Below are positions 25,655-36,408 of a stretch of DNA of 64,000 nucleotides, one piece after another. The translations under genes were made by a program, and so were the position numbers. The notes under the pieces are model-generated. The model did no database searches, was not told the DNA's origin, and saw only the letters and a list, made by a program, of their open reading frames with translations. Origin of the DNA: Mesaphorura yosii. Lineage: Eukaryota; Arthropoda; Collembola; Poduromorpha; Tullbergiidae. The stretch is from NCBI GenBank assembly GCA_009869945.1, contig WIXG01000282.1:1-64000 (forward strand), written 5' to 3'. Each line of letters starts with the position of its first letter. The stretch's first letter is position 1.

Positions 25655-28600
25655 ATGGGTCAGCAAACTGGTGAGCTTCAAATCGTATTTATTTACGACT
25701 GCTTAAAGAGCCAGCAGGAAGAAGATGACCCAGCAGACGCGATTCTGTACTGGTTTCCAGTGGAAATATCAGTCGAGAAGCGGGTGGCGATTTGTGGGCA
25801 GCTGATGGGCGTCACGCAATTCTTTACGGAATCGTTCTCACTGCCTACGATAATCGCGCTCGAAAATGGGAAGTTTTGCCTACGTCCACTGGAGTCTAAA
25901 CGACAGTATTTGCTGGTGAGTGCGCGGATATGGAGCTAATAGCGCGTCCTTTTCTAAATTCCGGACAATTTACAATGTACAGGCGCTGGGTTGCAGCAGC
26001 GGAGTGCCAGACTGGGTTGTGCAGAAACAAGCGACATTTCTCCAGCAGCTGATCCTCTTCTTTCATGGGGATTTGATCGAGTCCATCGTTCACGAATCGA
26101 GGAGATCGCTGACAGCGAATCGACTGAATACCATGATAGAGCATTACACCAACTTGTCACTGTACAACGGAGACTCGCTTGCCCTTACCTTTGGAATCTT
26201 GCCGATGCTCCATTTGCCAAAGGTAGGTGGTAGACCAATGCCAAACGTCGAACAGATCACACTGTTTTTACAATGATCGGAATAACACGATGTCGTGTCG
26301 TGATGTACGAATTTGCAGAGTGCCAACACAATACCGCTGCAGGCAACGATTTTACTCCATACCTGTATGAAGAGGAAAGGCGTTCTTGGAGGAATCGTCA
26401 TGTATCAATCCAAGTCAGTATCAACAAATGGCATCAGTTTACCTTTCTTAACGCTGTGGTATTTCGATTTTAATATTTTAGAGTTATTGGAGTTGAAGCA
26501 GGCCAAGCGCTGGCTCAGAAGCTTGCAGTTATCCAGCCATACAAAACGCCGGTACGTGAATCCAATTACATGCGTCTATCCAATATTTACTACTAACAGC
26601 TTACTAGTTGTTCTGAACCAATTTTTGTTGCTTCACAGCCAGCCGACTCCGTCAGCGTCTCCTTCAAGCTCCCGCTTGGGGTTCAGCTTATCTATGTTTA
26701 CGTAACGCAAAATGATCTGTCTCCCTTGACCAACAATTGCACAAACTTCCAGCATGAATCGTCTTCTTCGTCGACCTCCTCGCTGTATTCATCTAAAATG
26801 TCCAACACCGTAAGCGTGTCTGGTAGAAGCGTCAAGGTCAGTTGTGAATGTGATTAGTCGCGACCAGCAAGGAATTTTCTGGAAATTTTTAGTGATGCTT
26901 TCTTTTTTATAGAACGAGATCGATTCGATCCAAGAAGAAGAGTACAAAGATTCGCTTTTGTCCGATGCCGTCGAGAATGAGTACGCCAAATCGAACTCCA
27001 TGTTGGGTTCTTCGTCGTGGGATGACGAAGGAGACAGTGTCCAAGTCACGAAAGCGATGAAAGTATCCGAAATTCCAAGTTACAGAAAAAGCCTTGAGGA
27101 TATTTCGTCGATTGCAATTCATTGCATGGTAAGACTTTCCAGTCGCTGCTCGCCGTTTATTATTTTGAAAGATTGAACTGATTGCACTCGGATAATTTTT
27201 AAAGATGTTGCTTGCACGCCTTGTTTTGTTTCAGAAATCGATTCCATTGAGGCGAAGTTCAAGTATTGCCGACCCCGTGTACCCTTTCATATTTCCTAAT
27301 GGAAGGTGCTTAACGTACGCTCTAGTCAATTCACTTCATGAAGAATTATGTGATCAAAGCGATACTACGCCGACCAAAGGACTGGAGGACGGAGCCAACG
27401 AATTTGATGAGGAAGATGAGGAGGAGAACGAAGCGTTGGACAACGACAACGAAGAATTTGCCGAACCAGTCACTCCAGTGCCAACACCGAAAGTGGCCTC
27501 GAATACTTCCAAGTCGAAACTCGACGGGTCTGTGCAAAAATCGTACTCACAGTCTTCAGGTGCTTCTAGTCAGTCTAGCACTTCGGCCTATGATATTCGA
27601 AGCCACAAGGAGGAATTGGCGTCAAGTGAGTTTGGCACTGCTTAATTTCACCCGTACTTCCGTGCTCATCAGGAGCAGACAGCAGATGATTTGCATTACT
27701 TTCTGAAATATTTCAGATATCCGAAGGCCGGCTGATCTTCCCTTGCAAGCATCAAAAACAGTTGGCAGTAAGTTGAGGAAAAAGCAGAGATTTTGGAAGA
27801 CCTTGGATGACGTCCTTTCACCCAGTGATTACCTTATCAATGGGTCCAGGTAAAAATTTAAGGAAATACTTCAACACTTCAAGCTTGAGGTTCTTAAACC
27901 GTCTTATGATGTTCGTTTCCAGTGATGCCGAAATATACACGCGGGAACAAGCATCCTCCTCCGAGAACGTGATAAACGAGTCCGTGCACCAGAGGTTGAT
28001 CAATTCTTTCCGTAAACTATCAACTAACGAAGACGATATGGACGACGAAAGCCAGCTCGATGAAAAGGAGTCGAGTACGGCAAGCGGTGAGAACAGCGAA
28101 GGAAGTATTCACTTCTCATACGAGAAACAACGCCACAGACACAAAGTGAAAGTGTTAGGCCGCAATCCTGGGAGCACTAACAAGAGTTGTGGAGAATCGG
28201 GGAGCATTATTCACCAAAAACTGGAGAAAGAAATCCTTTACATGCAATGCCTTGGACCGATGCGCCTTCTTCTTATTCTCGATGCTAATCATAAGCTGGA
28301 TTGTGATTTTGTGTATTCCCTGGTACGATTTCACGTAGCTGTTTGTCAAAGAGTGGGCACATTTAATAGGCACATTTGTTAATTGCATAATTTGCAGTCG
28401 GAGTACGGGTCCGCAACGATGATTGATCTCAAAGACGCTTTAAACACAATTGTTGAAGATCCAACTCTTCAGTTTTCAACACAAACCAGCTCGTACTGTT
28501 TTCTTAGTTATGATTCCGTCTGGAAGAGTTTGGTGACCGGAGGAAGAAACGAGGCTATGAATTTCACAACCGTGCAGCAAATGCATCGGGATTTCACGGC

Positions 28601-28883
28601 TTATCCGCAGATGCATGAGTTAATTATACGGTAAGACTTTTAATTAATTTCGCTGCTTCATTAATTGGTACTTTTCTGATAAAACATTGACGCATCGTGT
28701 TTCAGTGGGGACGAGCACGCAATTTATGGATACCAGTGCGTCGGGTCGGAAGTCTACTATCAGCAAAGTAGTTCGTCCGCTGGTCGCCAGCCTGGCCTTC
28801 CAATGCCGACAGATTTGATGGGGAAAGTACCTGCGAAAGCTAAACGAAGGCTTGACCGAGATCATAGCATTTTGTTACTGTGA
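25655..28883 (+). CDS. HPS4: HPS4-like subunit of BLOC-3 (Rab32/38 exchange factor)
   Basis: Eleven exons give 804 residues: 25655-25915, 25983-26222, 26319-26413, 26482-26551, 26639-26836, 26913-27128, 27235-27625, 27717-27849, 27923-28322, 28398-28630, 28706-28883. All phases close. The N-terminus reads LQIVFIYDCLKSQQEEDDP, then ICGQLMGVTQFF and LGCSSGVPDWVVQKQATFL. This is the longin-type first domain of HPS4, where vertebrates have FVYDGSK and LCGQIAGV. The middle third is acidic and Ser-rich, probably disordered, as in HPS4. The C-terminal part (CLGPMRLLLILDANHKLDCD, SLVTGGRNEAMNF) looks like the third longin-type domain. HPS4 pairs with HPS1 to activate Rab32/38 for lysosome-related organelle biogenesis, for example eye pigment granules. 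An AATAAA at 28932-28937 is the likely poly(A) signal. Confidence 0.82.
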
Positions 28884-29853
28884 AACTGTGATATTTAGCA
28901 ACTACGCTACTACGCTTTATTCAGGGCAAAGAATAAAAATGAAGTTTAGTATACAAACAAGAAGACGCAAAATATTTTGCATTCCGAATTCTGACCGGTT
29001 GCATCACATCTGCAAATGAACTGCGAAAGAAGGCGGGTGGAGTGAGATTTCATAGTTCTATTTTTAGAACAAAAACACAACGCGTCCGGTATGCCATTTG
29101 TTACGTTTCGGCCCTGCTGTGGGTCCAAAAGTTTATGTTCGCTGTTCGTGCTCTGCAGAGGTTGTAAATACAAAAGGCATTCCATGTCATGATAATATCC
29201 TGTACCCGCCACCCGCCCGTGCTGAAACTGAATAACTGAAACCGATCCAGCGGGTTAGTTGCAATAATAATCGTGACCGGAGCCAACCAGCCATGAAAAA
29301 TCGTTCAGACTATTTAAGAGAGCAGAAGCAAGATGTTTATGCGATTTTCTAAACAATTTTACGTACGTGTTTTGACGAAAGACACCTCGACTCGACGATG
29401 ATGATCCGGCTCTATTCATACACGGGATGAGGTCACCGCAAAATCGGCGTACGCGTACAGAGCCAGTCTTCTTTTCGTCTTCCGAACACGAAGACGTTTG
29501 ACTCGCACTGCGCTCCCGACTCGCCACTCGTACGCGTAAAATTAATGTCGTAGTCGTAGAGAGTGAGCTGAATAAACGATCTAGCGATTCCATTAAATTG
29601 TAGTTTGATTAGACAGTTTTTAAACGAGTGCGAGTCACGACCCGAAGCACGAACGGGCCGGTGAATCCCTAAATTCGAAAACGGTGAGACTTGTAACACT
29701 TCATTTTTCTGCCTCAAAGTCGGTTGATGATTTAACGATTTGCTTGTGAATACAGAACGAACAAGAAGTTTAGCAATGAGTAAGTGATAAATATTCATAT
29801 TCGAAAACGAACGGGAAATTCTCAAATACTTTGGAATTTCGGGTTGTTACTCA
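28884..29853. other. Intergenic region between HPS4 and the PAM2/MIF4G gene
   Basis: It holds the HPS4 poly(A) signal at 28932 and then about 900 bases without a supported exon. It probably includes the promoter and 5' untranslated region of the next gene. Confidence 0.5.
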
Positions 29854-32527
29854 ATGGAATCACCGTCGCCTTCTGCCGACCAAACCGAAACGACCAATTG
29901 CGGCCACAACGCTGTGACACGCTCAAAGCCATGTCGAGAAATTTATCGACCTCCGAGTGAGTTTTTATACGAATGAATTTTTCCAAAATGCGAAATGACG
30001 GATGGACTTTCGAACTTTCTAGATTTACGAAAAGGAGGATCACGAACCGAGGATTATCCAACGAAAACTTCACCTACCAGGCACACCAGTGCTAGCAGTA
30101 GCAAATCTTCTGGAGGGGGGTCAAAATCTTACAGTTCTGGTCACAATCACAATGAGACTGGAGAGTCTGGGACGGAGAAGCCCAAATTCAATGTCAATGC
30201 AAAAGAATTCTGCTATCAGCCGAAGATCAATCGTCCCTTGCCATTGGCCTGCCACGTGCAGTACGACTCCTCAAATACGTTTCAAACGATCGAGCAGCAG
30301 CTCAAGGCGTATCGTGAAGAGGACTACATGAGTAGAAATTCTGCGGCCACGAGGCTCATGCAGTCCAAGTCACTTGGAAACATGCTTCAACAGGACCGTG
30401 CTTCCGAGCGTACGCGTGAGCGTGGGCCTTTGCAGTTGCAGTTGCAGTCTTCACTAGCCGCCCAGGCAACAATTAAGCCCGTGCCCGAAGTGCCAAACAC
30501 AAACTCTGCGACTGGACGCGTACGCGGAGAAAGGCATCCTGGAATACTCATATCGACATTTCTCAAGAACAACGCAAATCTGGACATGAATATGGGCGTG
30601 CACGCGGACGACTCGTTTGACAGACTAAAACTGAAACAATCCAAGTCAAGCGGAAATGTTCCGACTGGACAGCAGCACAAAGTTCGATTTCAAGACAGCG
30701 AAGAGAACAATGACGACGATGATGACGATAACGAAGGTGAAGATGAGACGGAGTTGGTGGCCAATTGCTTAACATCACTGAAAATAAAAGGTAGGACGGG
30801 TAACATAATAGAAATACACTGAAATGACTGAATTCCTTCCTCCTCTATCGAAGGTGATGAATCGTTAGGCCCAATTCTGGCAAATCAAGCAATTCAAACA
30901 CGAAAACCGGTGACCCCAGCTTTGGCTCAGCAGCAACAGCAGCTCCAGCGAAGCAGGACTCTGGCTTCGTATCTGCCGTGGAGTGAAAATGTCGGCGGAA
31001 GCGGTGAGCCTCGGATTAATAACGTCCCTGTGCCTGCTGCTGTCACTGGAAACTTCTTCCCTGCAACGATGAATCCATGGCTCCAATACTTTCGTCTGCA
31101 GCAGCAGCAACTCGCTGTTGCGGGTCGCGGGTTTTTGACCGCAGCGCCTGCAGCTGCGACCAGCCATGGCGCAGCAGCTGTGGGGCAGTTCTTCACAGCG
31201 AGCGTTGCGGTCTCGCAGTGTCAGAGTCAGACTCAAAATCATCCCAACAGTAACAACCCGGTGAAGAGGTCAAAGAGTTTCCATTCTGTGTGCCCATCGC
31301 AGTCTCGTCCGCATACCAAGCCAGCAGGTTTTCCGCCCATGTGTCCAAGCATTGTGGACTTCCATATCACAAAATGGCCGAAGAATGTGCAGGAGACTAT
31401 TACGACCGTTGTGACCGGTACACGAAAAGGTGACCTGAACTCTTTTGCCCATTTAACATGTCCTTAATCGACATTTCACAGGAGTCGAGAGAAATGTCAC
31501 GGCGAGGCACAAGATTGAAATGGTTGTCCAGATCTTCGAGGCCCTCTTCAATTGCAAGGAACCTGGCAGCCACAGAGCATCGACAAATCCTCGGGAGTTG
31601 ATTGTTCCAGCAGTTCATGTTTTTATGTATCTGCTGATTGTGAGTTGCTGTTGCTAGAAATTTTACTCACGCATCCATCCGTTTACCGAATCTGTACTGT
31701 GAATTTTCAGAAAGAACAGCAAAATCTGACGATCGCCGAATGTCTCATGAATACGTGTTTTGAAACGTTCCAAGTGCTCGTGCAAAATTGTAAAGACGTC
31801 CAGATCCAGGGCGGACAGACTCGGATGACTGCGACTAAGAACTCGGATAACCAGTGTTTGAGCAACACGTGGATTAATTTCCTCAAGTTTCTCTCAACGC
31901 TCTATTCTCAGGTATTCCTCGTTCGGCATGTGTCTTTATAGGTGGCCGTGGCGCCCCGCCTGATTGACTAAACAAAATGATCATCGTGTCCTGCCGACAG
32001 ATCAAAGTTCTGCGTCTTCAGCCATTGCCAGGCCCGGCCAACACGAGGACGATTCATGAAATGAGTGCAAGAATTCTTTCGCTGACTTGTGACGTTTGTC
32101 ACGCAACACTTTCCAGTGGCAGTGGGAACATTCTGCTGGTGACGTCAGAGACTGTGAGTAAATTAGCCTGAGGCCTGGAGCTTGAACTCTGACGAAATAT
32201 CCATGCAAAATTTGAGCTTTTGTCTGTTTTCAGGCTGACCACCTTTTCATGACGATGACTTCAATCGGACGAGACATGGAGACTGCGTACCCGATGAAAA
32301 TGAAACAGATTCTGGCTGCCGTGCGAGATATGCTGCTTGGTGTCAATTCTTTTCATGCTGAATATGCGAATGTCCAACCCAAATCTTCCCAACCACACCA
32401 AAATAATAGACTTTCGCCTTGCATTCAAAAGACTTTAATGCAACTAATCGAGTTACACGCGGCGAACTGGAATTTGCCAGCGTCCGCCGTCAGATATTAT
32501 TACAATAACAGCAATGATACGAAATAA
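29854..32527 (+). CDS. PAM2-motif, MIF4G-like protein resembling Paip1 (poly(A)-binding-protein partner)
   Basis: Seven exons give 750 residues: 29854-29956, 30023-30790, 30854-31429, 31482-31639, 31711-31911, 32001-32153, 32234-32527. I start at 29854, not at the ATG at 29995, because the 29854 frame reaches a GTGAGT donor that joins in phase. The central feature is FNVNAKEFCYQPK around residue 90, a near-perfect PAM2 motif, the peptide that binds the MLLE domain of cytoplasmic poly(A)-binding protein. A Ser/Gln/Ala-rich disordered stretch and an acidic run follow. The C-terminal ~280 residues are helical, from ERNVTARHKIEMVVQIFEAL through LIELHAANWNL; the latter resembles the end of the Paip1/CTIF MIF4G domain. 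The likely role is regulation of mRNA translation or stability in the cytoplasm. The PAM2 call is strong, the MIF4G call moderate. The AATAAA at 32523-32528 overlaps the stop codon. Confidence 0.72.
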
Positions 32528-32575
32528 ACATTGAACATTATAAATAGCACTTGAACTTAGGGCAGGGCTACTAAT

Positions 32576-33485
32576 TCATTTCAGCTTGCCCTGATCTCGC
32601 TTGTCAAGGATTGATAAATATTCCTGTCGTTCCGCAGCTGCTTTCTCCGCCAACTTTTCCTTCACCAGCCACTCGGGCATACGGGTTCCCTTCCAGTACA
32701 TCACAACCGGTGGTTTCTCCTTTGCTTTTGCAATAACGCTGGCGACGAATGCTTTCGCGTCGAATTTATCAGCTTCCCGGATTTTGGTCATCAATCCGCT
32801 CAGAAATTCCTTCTCCTTTCTCGTTTCGCGCCTGGTATTAATCTTGAGGAGTAGGTACTTTAGCTTCCTTCGGCGCTTCTTCAACTTGTGTTTGTTCATC
32901 TTGATTCGACGGATCACCACCAAGCCCGGCCTGCCTATTGTCCGTTTCTCGATCGCTGTACTTGGAGTATTCGGCGCCTCGATTGTTTTATCGGCGACGG
33001 GAGGCTGGTCTAGTATTTCAGACTGTGGGATCGGTAGTCTTGACGGGATCTTGTAGTCAATTATCGGCCTTTGATGAATGATTGGCGGTGCCCTAAGCGG
33101 CAGACGATAAAGGCTTGGGTTCGGTGGCACCCCGACCGTTGCAGCTGGAATAGGCAGAATTCAATTAATTCAACTACCTTAACAGGCGACCAGCTTGCAC
33201 AGCGATTAGGATGCGACACAACTTACCAAATTGTGCGTGTTCACTTGAACATCCTGGAGCTGAAGCAGAATTCATCGAATATCGCCGGTATCCAATACTG
33301 GAACAGGAGACCAAGGTTCTCCGATTATACGGACTAGCATGCTGGTGAGACGCAGGGGTAGCGGTACTTAAACTTCGAGCAGCCAACGTCAGGGCTGGTA
33401 TTCCAAGTTGAAGTTTGTTAGTCAGCAGCAGTTTCAATCCAACCAAGTTTGAGGCGATACCAAAACGCTGGATATTGCTTGCCAT
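32576..33485 (-). CDS. AURKAIP1: Mitochondrial small-subunit ribosomal protein mS38 (AURKAIP1 family)
   Basis: Two exons on the minus strand (33485-33227 and 33144-32576) give 275 residues. The first ~70 residues are a typical mitochondrial targeting sequence rich in Ser, Leu, Ala and Arg with no acidic residues. The C-terminal ~90 residues carry the hallmark basic block, RRIKMNKHKLKKRRRKLKY. It matches the KMNHHKYRKL-type signature of the mS38/COX24 C-terminal domain, which binds rRNA near the decoding region. The end, ending ...YLSILDKRDQGKLK, is longer than in vertebrates. The gene converges on the PAM2/MIF4G gene with only 48 bases between stop codons, so their 3' ends probably overlap. 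It is head to head with NFS1 and shares the start MASNIQR with it. Confidence 0.85.
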
Positions 33486-33913
33486 TTCCAGAACTACGCT
33501 GCAGTGCTGCGTACAAGTTCCACTGCACCGCTCAAGTCACTAAAGTCACTAAAGTCACTAATCAATAATGAGAATAGTCACTGGTGGTGGTGATGATAAA
33601 GAACCAATTTCAGAGTAAATTGTACTGCTAGCTGAACTACCTCCTCCTGTGCTCAGAAACGGTGGACAAGGAAAAGAAACTGTTTTCAACTCCCGCATGT
33701 AACACGAGGATTTTCAATGCAAGGAAGCGGCATGTGACTCTTCCAAAAAATTATGCGCAAAATACAGGTACGTTTCCAATTCCAATAGAACTTATTACAA
33801 TCACGCAAAATCTCAAGCAAGAGTATTTAAAGTTGATTTACTCAGATACTGATTCTAATTTATTCTAAGGATCGAATCGCATTTACGATAGATAACGTGG
33901 AAAATTATCAGTC
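33486..33913. promoter_or_regulatory. Bidirectional promoter region of mS38 and NFS1
   Basis: These 428 bases separate the start codons of two divergent nuclear genes for mitochondrial proteins, so they must contain both transcription starts. I saw no TATA box in either direction. At 33535-33561 there are three perfect tandem copies of the 9-mer AGTCACTAA, the only obvious repeat. It contains AP-1-like TGACT on the other strand. Confidence 0.6.
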
Positions 33914-35802
33914 ATGGCTAGCAACATTCAAAGAATTGTTGCCAGTTCATCTTCAATCGGGTTGAAATCACTGGCACTGGAAAGTGTAGCAAAGAAGTAC
34001 CCCAAGATTCTTGGTGCTGGCGGCTGCGTGGCAGGTCGTCGTGGCTCTGGTTCTAAGTTTGTGTCCGTTTCAGCACCATGCTCCCCGAAGCGTTTGTATT
34101 CCACGGCGCCGGAACCGAAGCCAGCGACGGTGAAAGTCAAAGATAATATTCCAGTCGCAACAGTTGAACAAATAGAATTGGGTAAGGCTACAGTGGTAAT
34201 TGGCAATCAAAACCCAATTATTTTCTAGTACAAGGCTCGCCAAAGAGATGTTACTTATCTGTATGTTTATCCAGAGGGAATGACAATTACAATTGACGGA
34301 ATCAAAGGAAGGCCGTTGTACCTCGATGCTCAAGCCACGACTCCAATGGATCCACGAGTTCTTGACGCAATGTTGCCATACTTAACCTCCTTTTACGGAA
34401 ACCCTCACTCCAGGACACACGCGTATGGGTGGGAGAGCGAGAAGGCGGTTGAAACCGCAAGAGAAGTACGCAGCAGATCTGACATTCGCCTTGGACTAGT
34501 CTGTTAATTATTTACCCTTTTGTGCATTTTGCAGGAGGTAGCGGCTATAATCGGAGCAGATCCTAAAGAGATTATTTTCACGTCGGGCGCCACAGAAGCT
34601 AACAATATTGCACTGAAAGGAGTTGCGAGATTTTATAAAGCCAAGAAGAATCACGTCATCACGACACAAACCGTTAGTACAAGACCGTTTCTAATAAATC
34701 ATTCAAGACTCTGATTTAGGATGACTTAAGACAGATGTAACCCTTCCACAGGAACACAAATGTGTGCTCGACTCGTGCAGAGCCCTGGAAGCAGAAGGAT
34801 TCAAGGTCACGTACTTGCCGGTGCAGCCCAATGGCATCATAAGCATCGATCAGCTGAAAGAAGCGATTACACCCGAAACTAGTCTTGTATCAGTGATGGC
34901 TGTAAACAATGAAATCGGAGTGAAGCAACCCATTTCAGAAATCGGTCAGATTTCCAACATTTCATTTTCAAGGCAGACCTGACCTAAACTAAAGTGCATG
35001 GCATCATTTTCAGGCCGAATTTGTCGCGAGAAGAAGGTGTTCTTCCACACAGACGCAGCACAGTCAGTTGGAAAGATTCCAATGAACGTCGACTCAATGA
35101 ACATTGACTTGATGTCTATCAGCGGACATAAAATCTACGGCCCCAAAGGAGTTGGAGCAATTTACATCAGGCGAAGACCGAGGGTGCGAGTTGAGCCAAT
35201 TTTCAGCGGTGGTGGACAAGAGCGTGGAATCCGAAGCGGAAGCGTTCCGACTCCGCTCTGCGTTGGCTTTGGCGCTGCTTGTCGAATTGCCCGCGAGGAA
35301 ATGGCCGTAAGTTTATTAACAAGTGTTTGAAATTGCAAGTTAGTTAATTCGCACATTTTGTCTTTCTTCGTTTCAGTACGACATGAAACGAATCAGTGCT
35401 CTTTCGGACCGGTTCGTCAAGCACCTGACCAGTAACCTCACACATGTCATTCGCAACGGAGACGATAAGGAGTGTTATCCAGGATGCGTCAACTTTTCCT
35501 TCGCGTACATTGAAGGCGAGAGTCTGCTGATGGCCCTGAAGGACGTCGCCGTGTCAAGCGGGTCTGCATGCACTTCAGCATCACTGGAGCCCTCGTACGT
35601 GCTTAGAGCAATTGGCGCTGACGAAGATTTGGCTCATTCGTCAATTCGATTTGGGATCGGGAGATTTACGACAGAAGAAGAAGTTGATTACACAGCAAAG
35701 AAATGCATTCAGCACGCGACGCGACTCCGGGAAATGAGCCCACTGTGGGAAATGGTGCAAGAAGGTGTTGACTTGAAAACGATCAAGTGGTCTCAGCACT
35801 AA
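33914..35802 (+). CDS. NFS1: Cysteine desulfurase NFS1, mitochondrial
   Basis: Six exons give 502 residues: 33914-34181, 34275-34465, 34535-34672, 34752-34944, 35014-35306, 35377-35802. All phases close. The pyridoxal-phosphate enzyme removes sulfur from cysteine for Fe-S cluster assembly with ISCU, ISD11 and ACP. A Ser/Ala/Lys-rich presequence of about 100 residues precedes the mature start [17 protein letters not shown]. Key motifs are [36 protein letters not shown], the PLP lysine in [12 protein letters not shown], the mobile-loop cysteine in [19 protein letters not shown], and the eukaryote-typical end IKWSQH. Agreement with animal NFS1 is near complete; only the presequence is longer than in humans (457 residues). 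Confidence 0.98.
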
Positions 35803-36408
35803 GGAAAAAAATCGGCTCAGCAGCGGGCATGACGAGAATGACGACCGGAACTGCGACGCTGTGCTGCAAGTTTCCGTCTTCGCCTTTCTTCTTTCTCGAA
35901 TCCCAAACTATTATATGTCTCAGAACTAAAGAGACAAAACGGCGGCCACGCTCGTTAATAAAAAGTCTCTTTAGTTCTGAGACATATAATATCACTTACC
36001 TCACTAACAGCTTCTAAGCTGCTAGTTTCTCGTCGTTCGTCAATAGCACTTGCATTGGTAAAATAGGAGGTTAGCTCTAAAGTGGGGATTTAATTGCATT
36101 TTTCCAATAGCGTAGAGTAAAATATTATTTCTGATACCTGTGCACATATTTTGACGGCATTCTTATAATTAGATGAAAATGCACGTACAATGTAAAAATA
36201 AATTACGAAATTCATTATTTTCTAGTGTTACTCTCTTCAGTACATTTTTATTCTGTGGAATTCCACGCTCTGTGTTTGGACACGCCTGCGCTACCACCGC
36301 CGCGTCGTTTTATCACAGTTGACAATTAATACAATTTACTACTCTATTGGATTCAGTTATGGACTCATTGCACAGGAAATCGTGTGGCTGAACTGCTTCT
36401 TTACTACA
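35803..36408. other. Convergent intergenic region of NFS1 and MINPP1
   Basis: It contains the NFS1 3' hairpin described separately and, for the minus-strand gene, TTTATT at 36247-36252 (AATAAA on its own strand, about 160 bases after its stop). No coding exon is seen. Confidence 0.6.
35909..35991 (+). repeat. Perfect 27-base inverted repeat with poly(A) signal in its loop
   Basis: Arms 35909-35935 and 35965-35991 are exact reverse complements; the core is CTCAGAACTAAAGAGAC. The 29-base loop contains AATAAA at 35957-35962, the first such hexamer after the NFS1 stop at 35802. Transcripts from either strand would form a stable stem. Confidence 0.8.
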
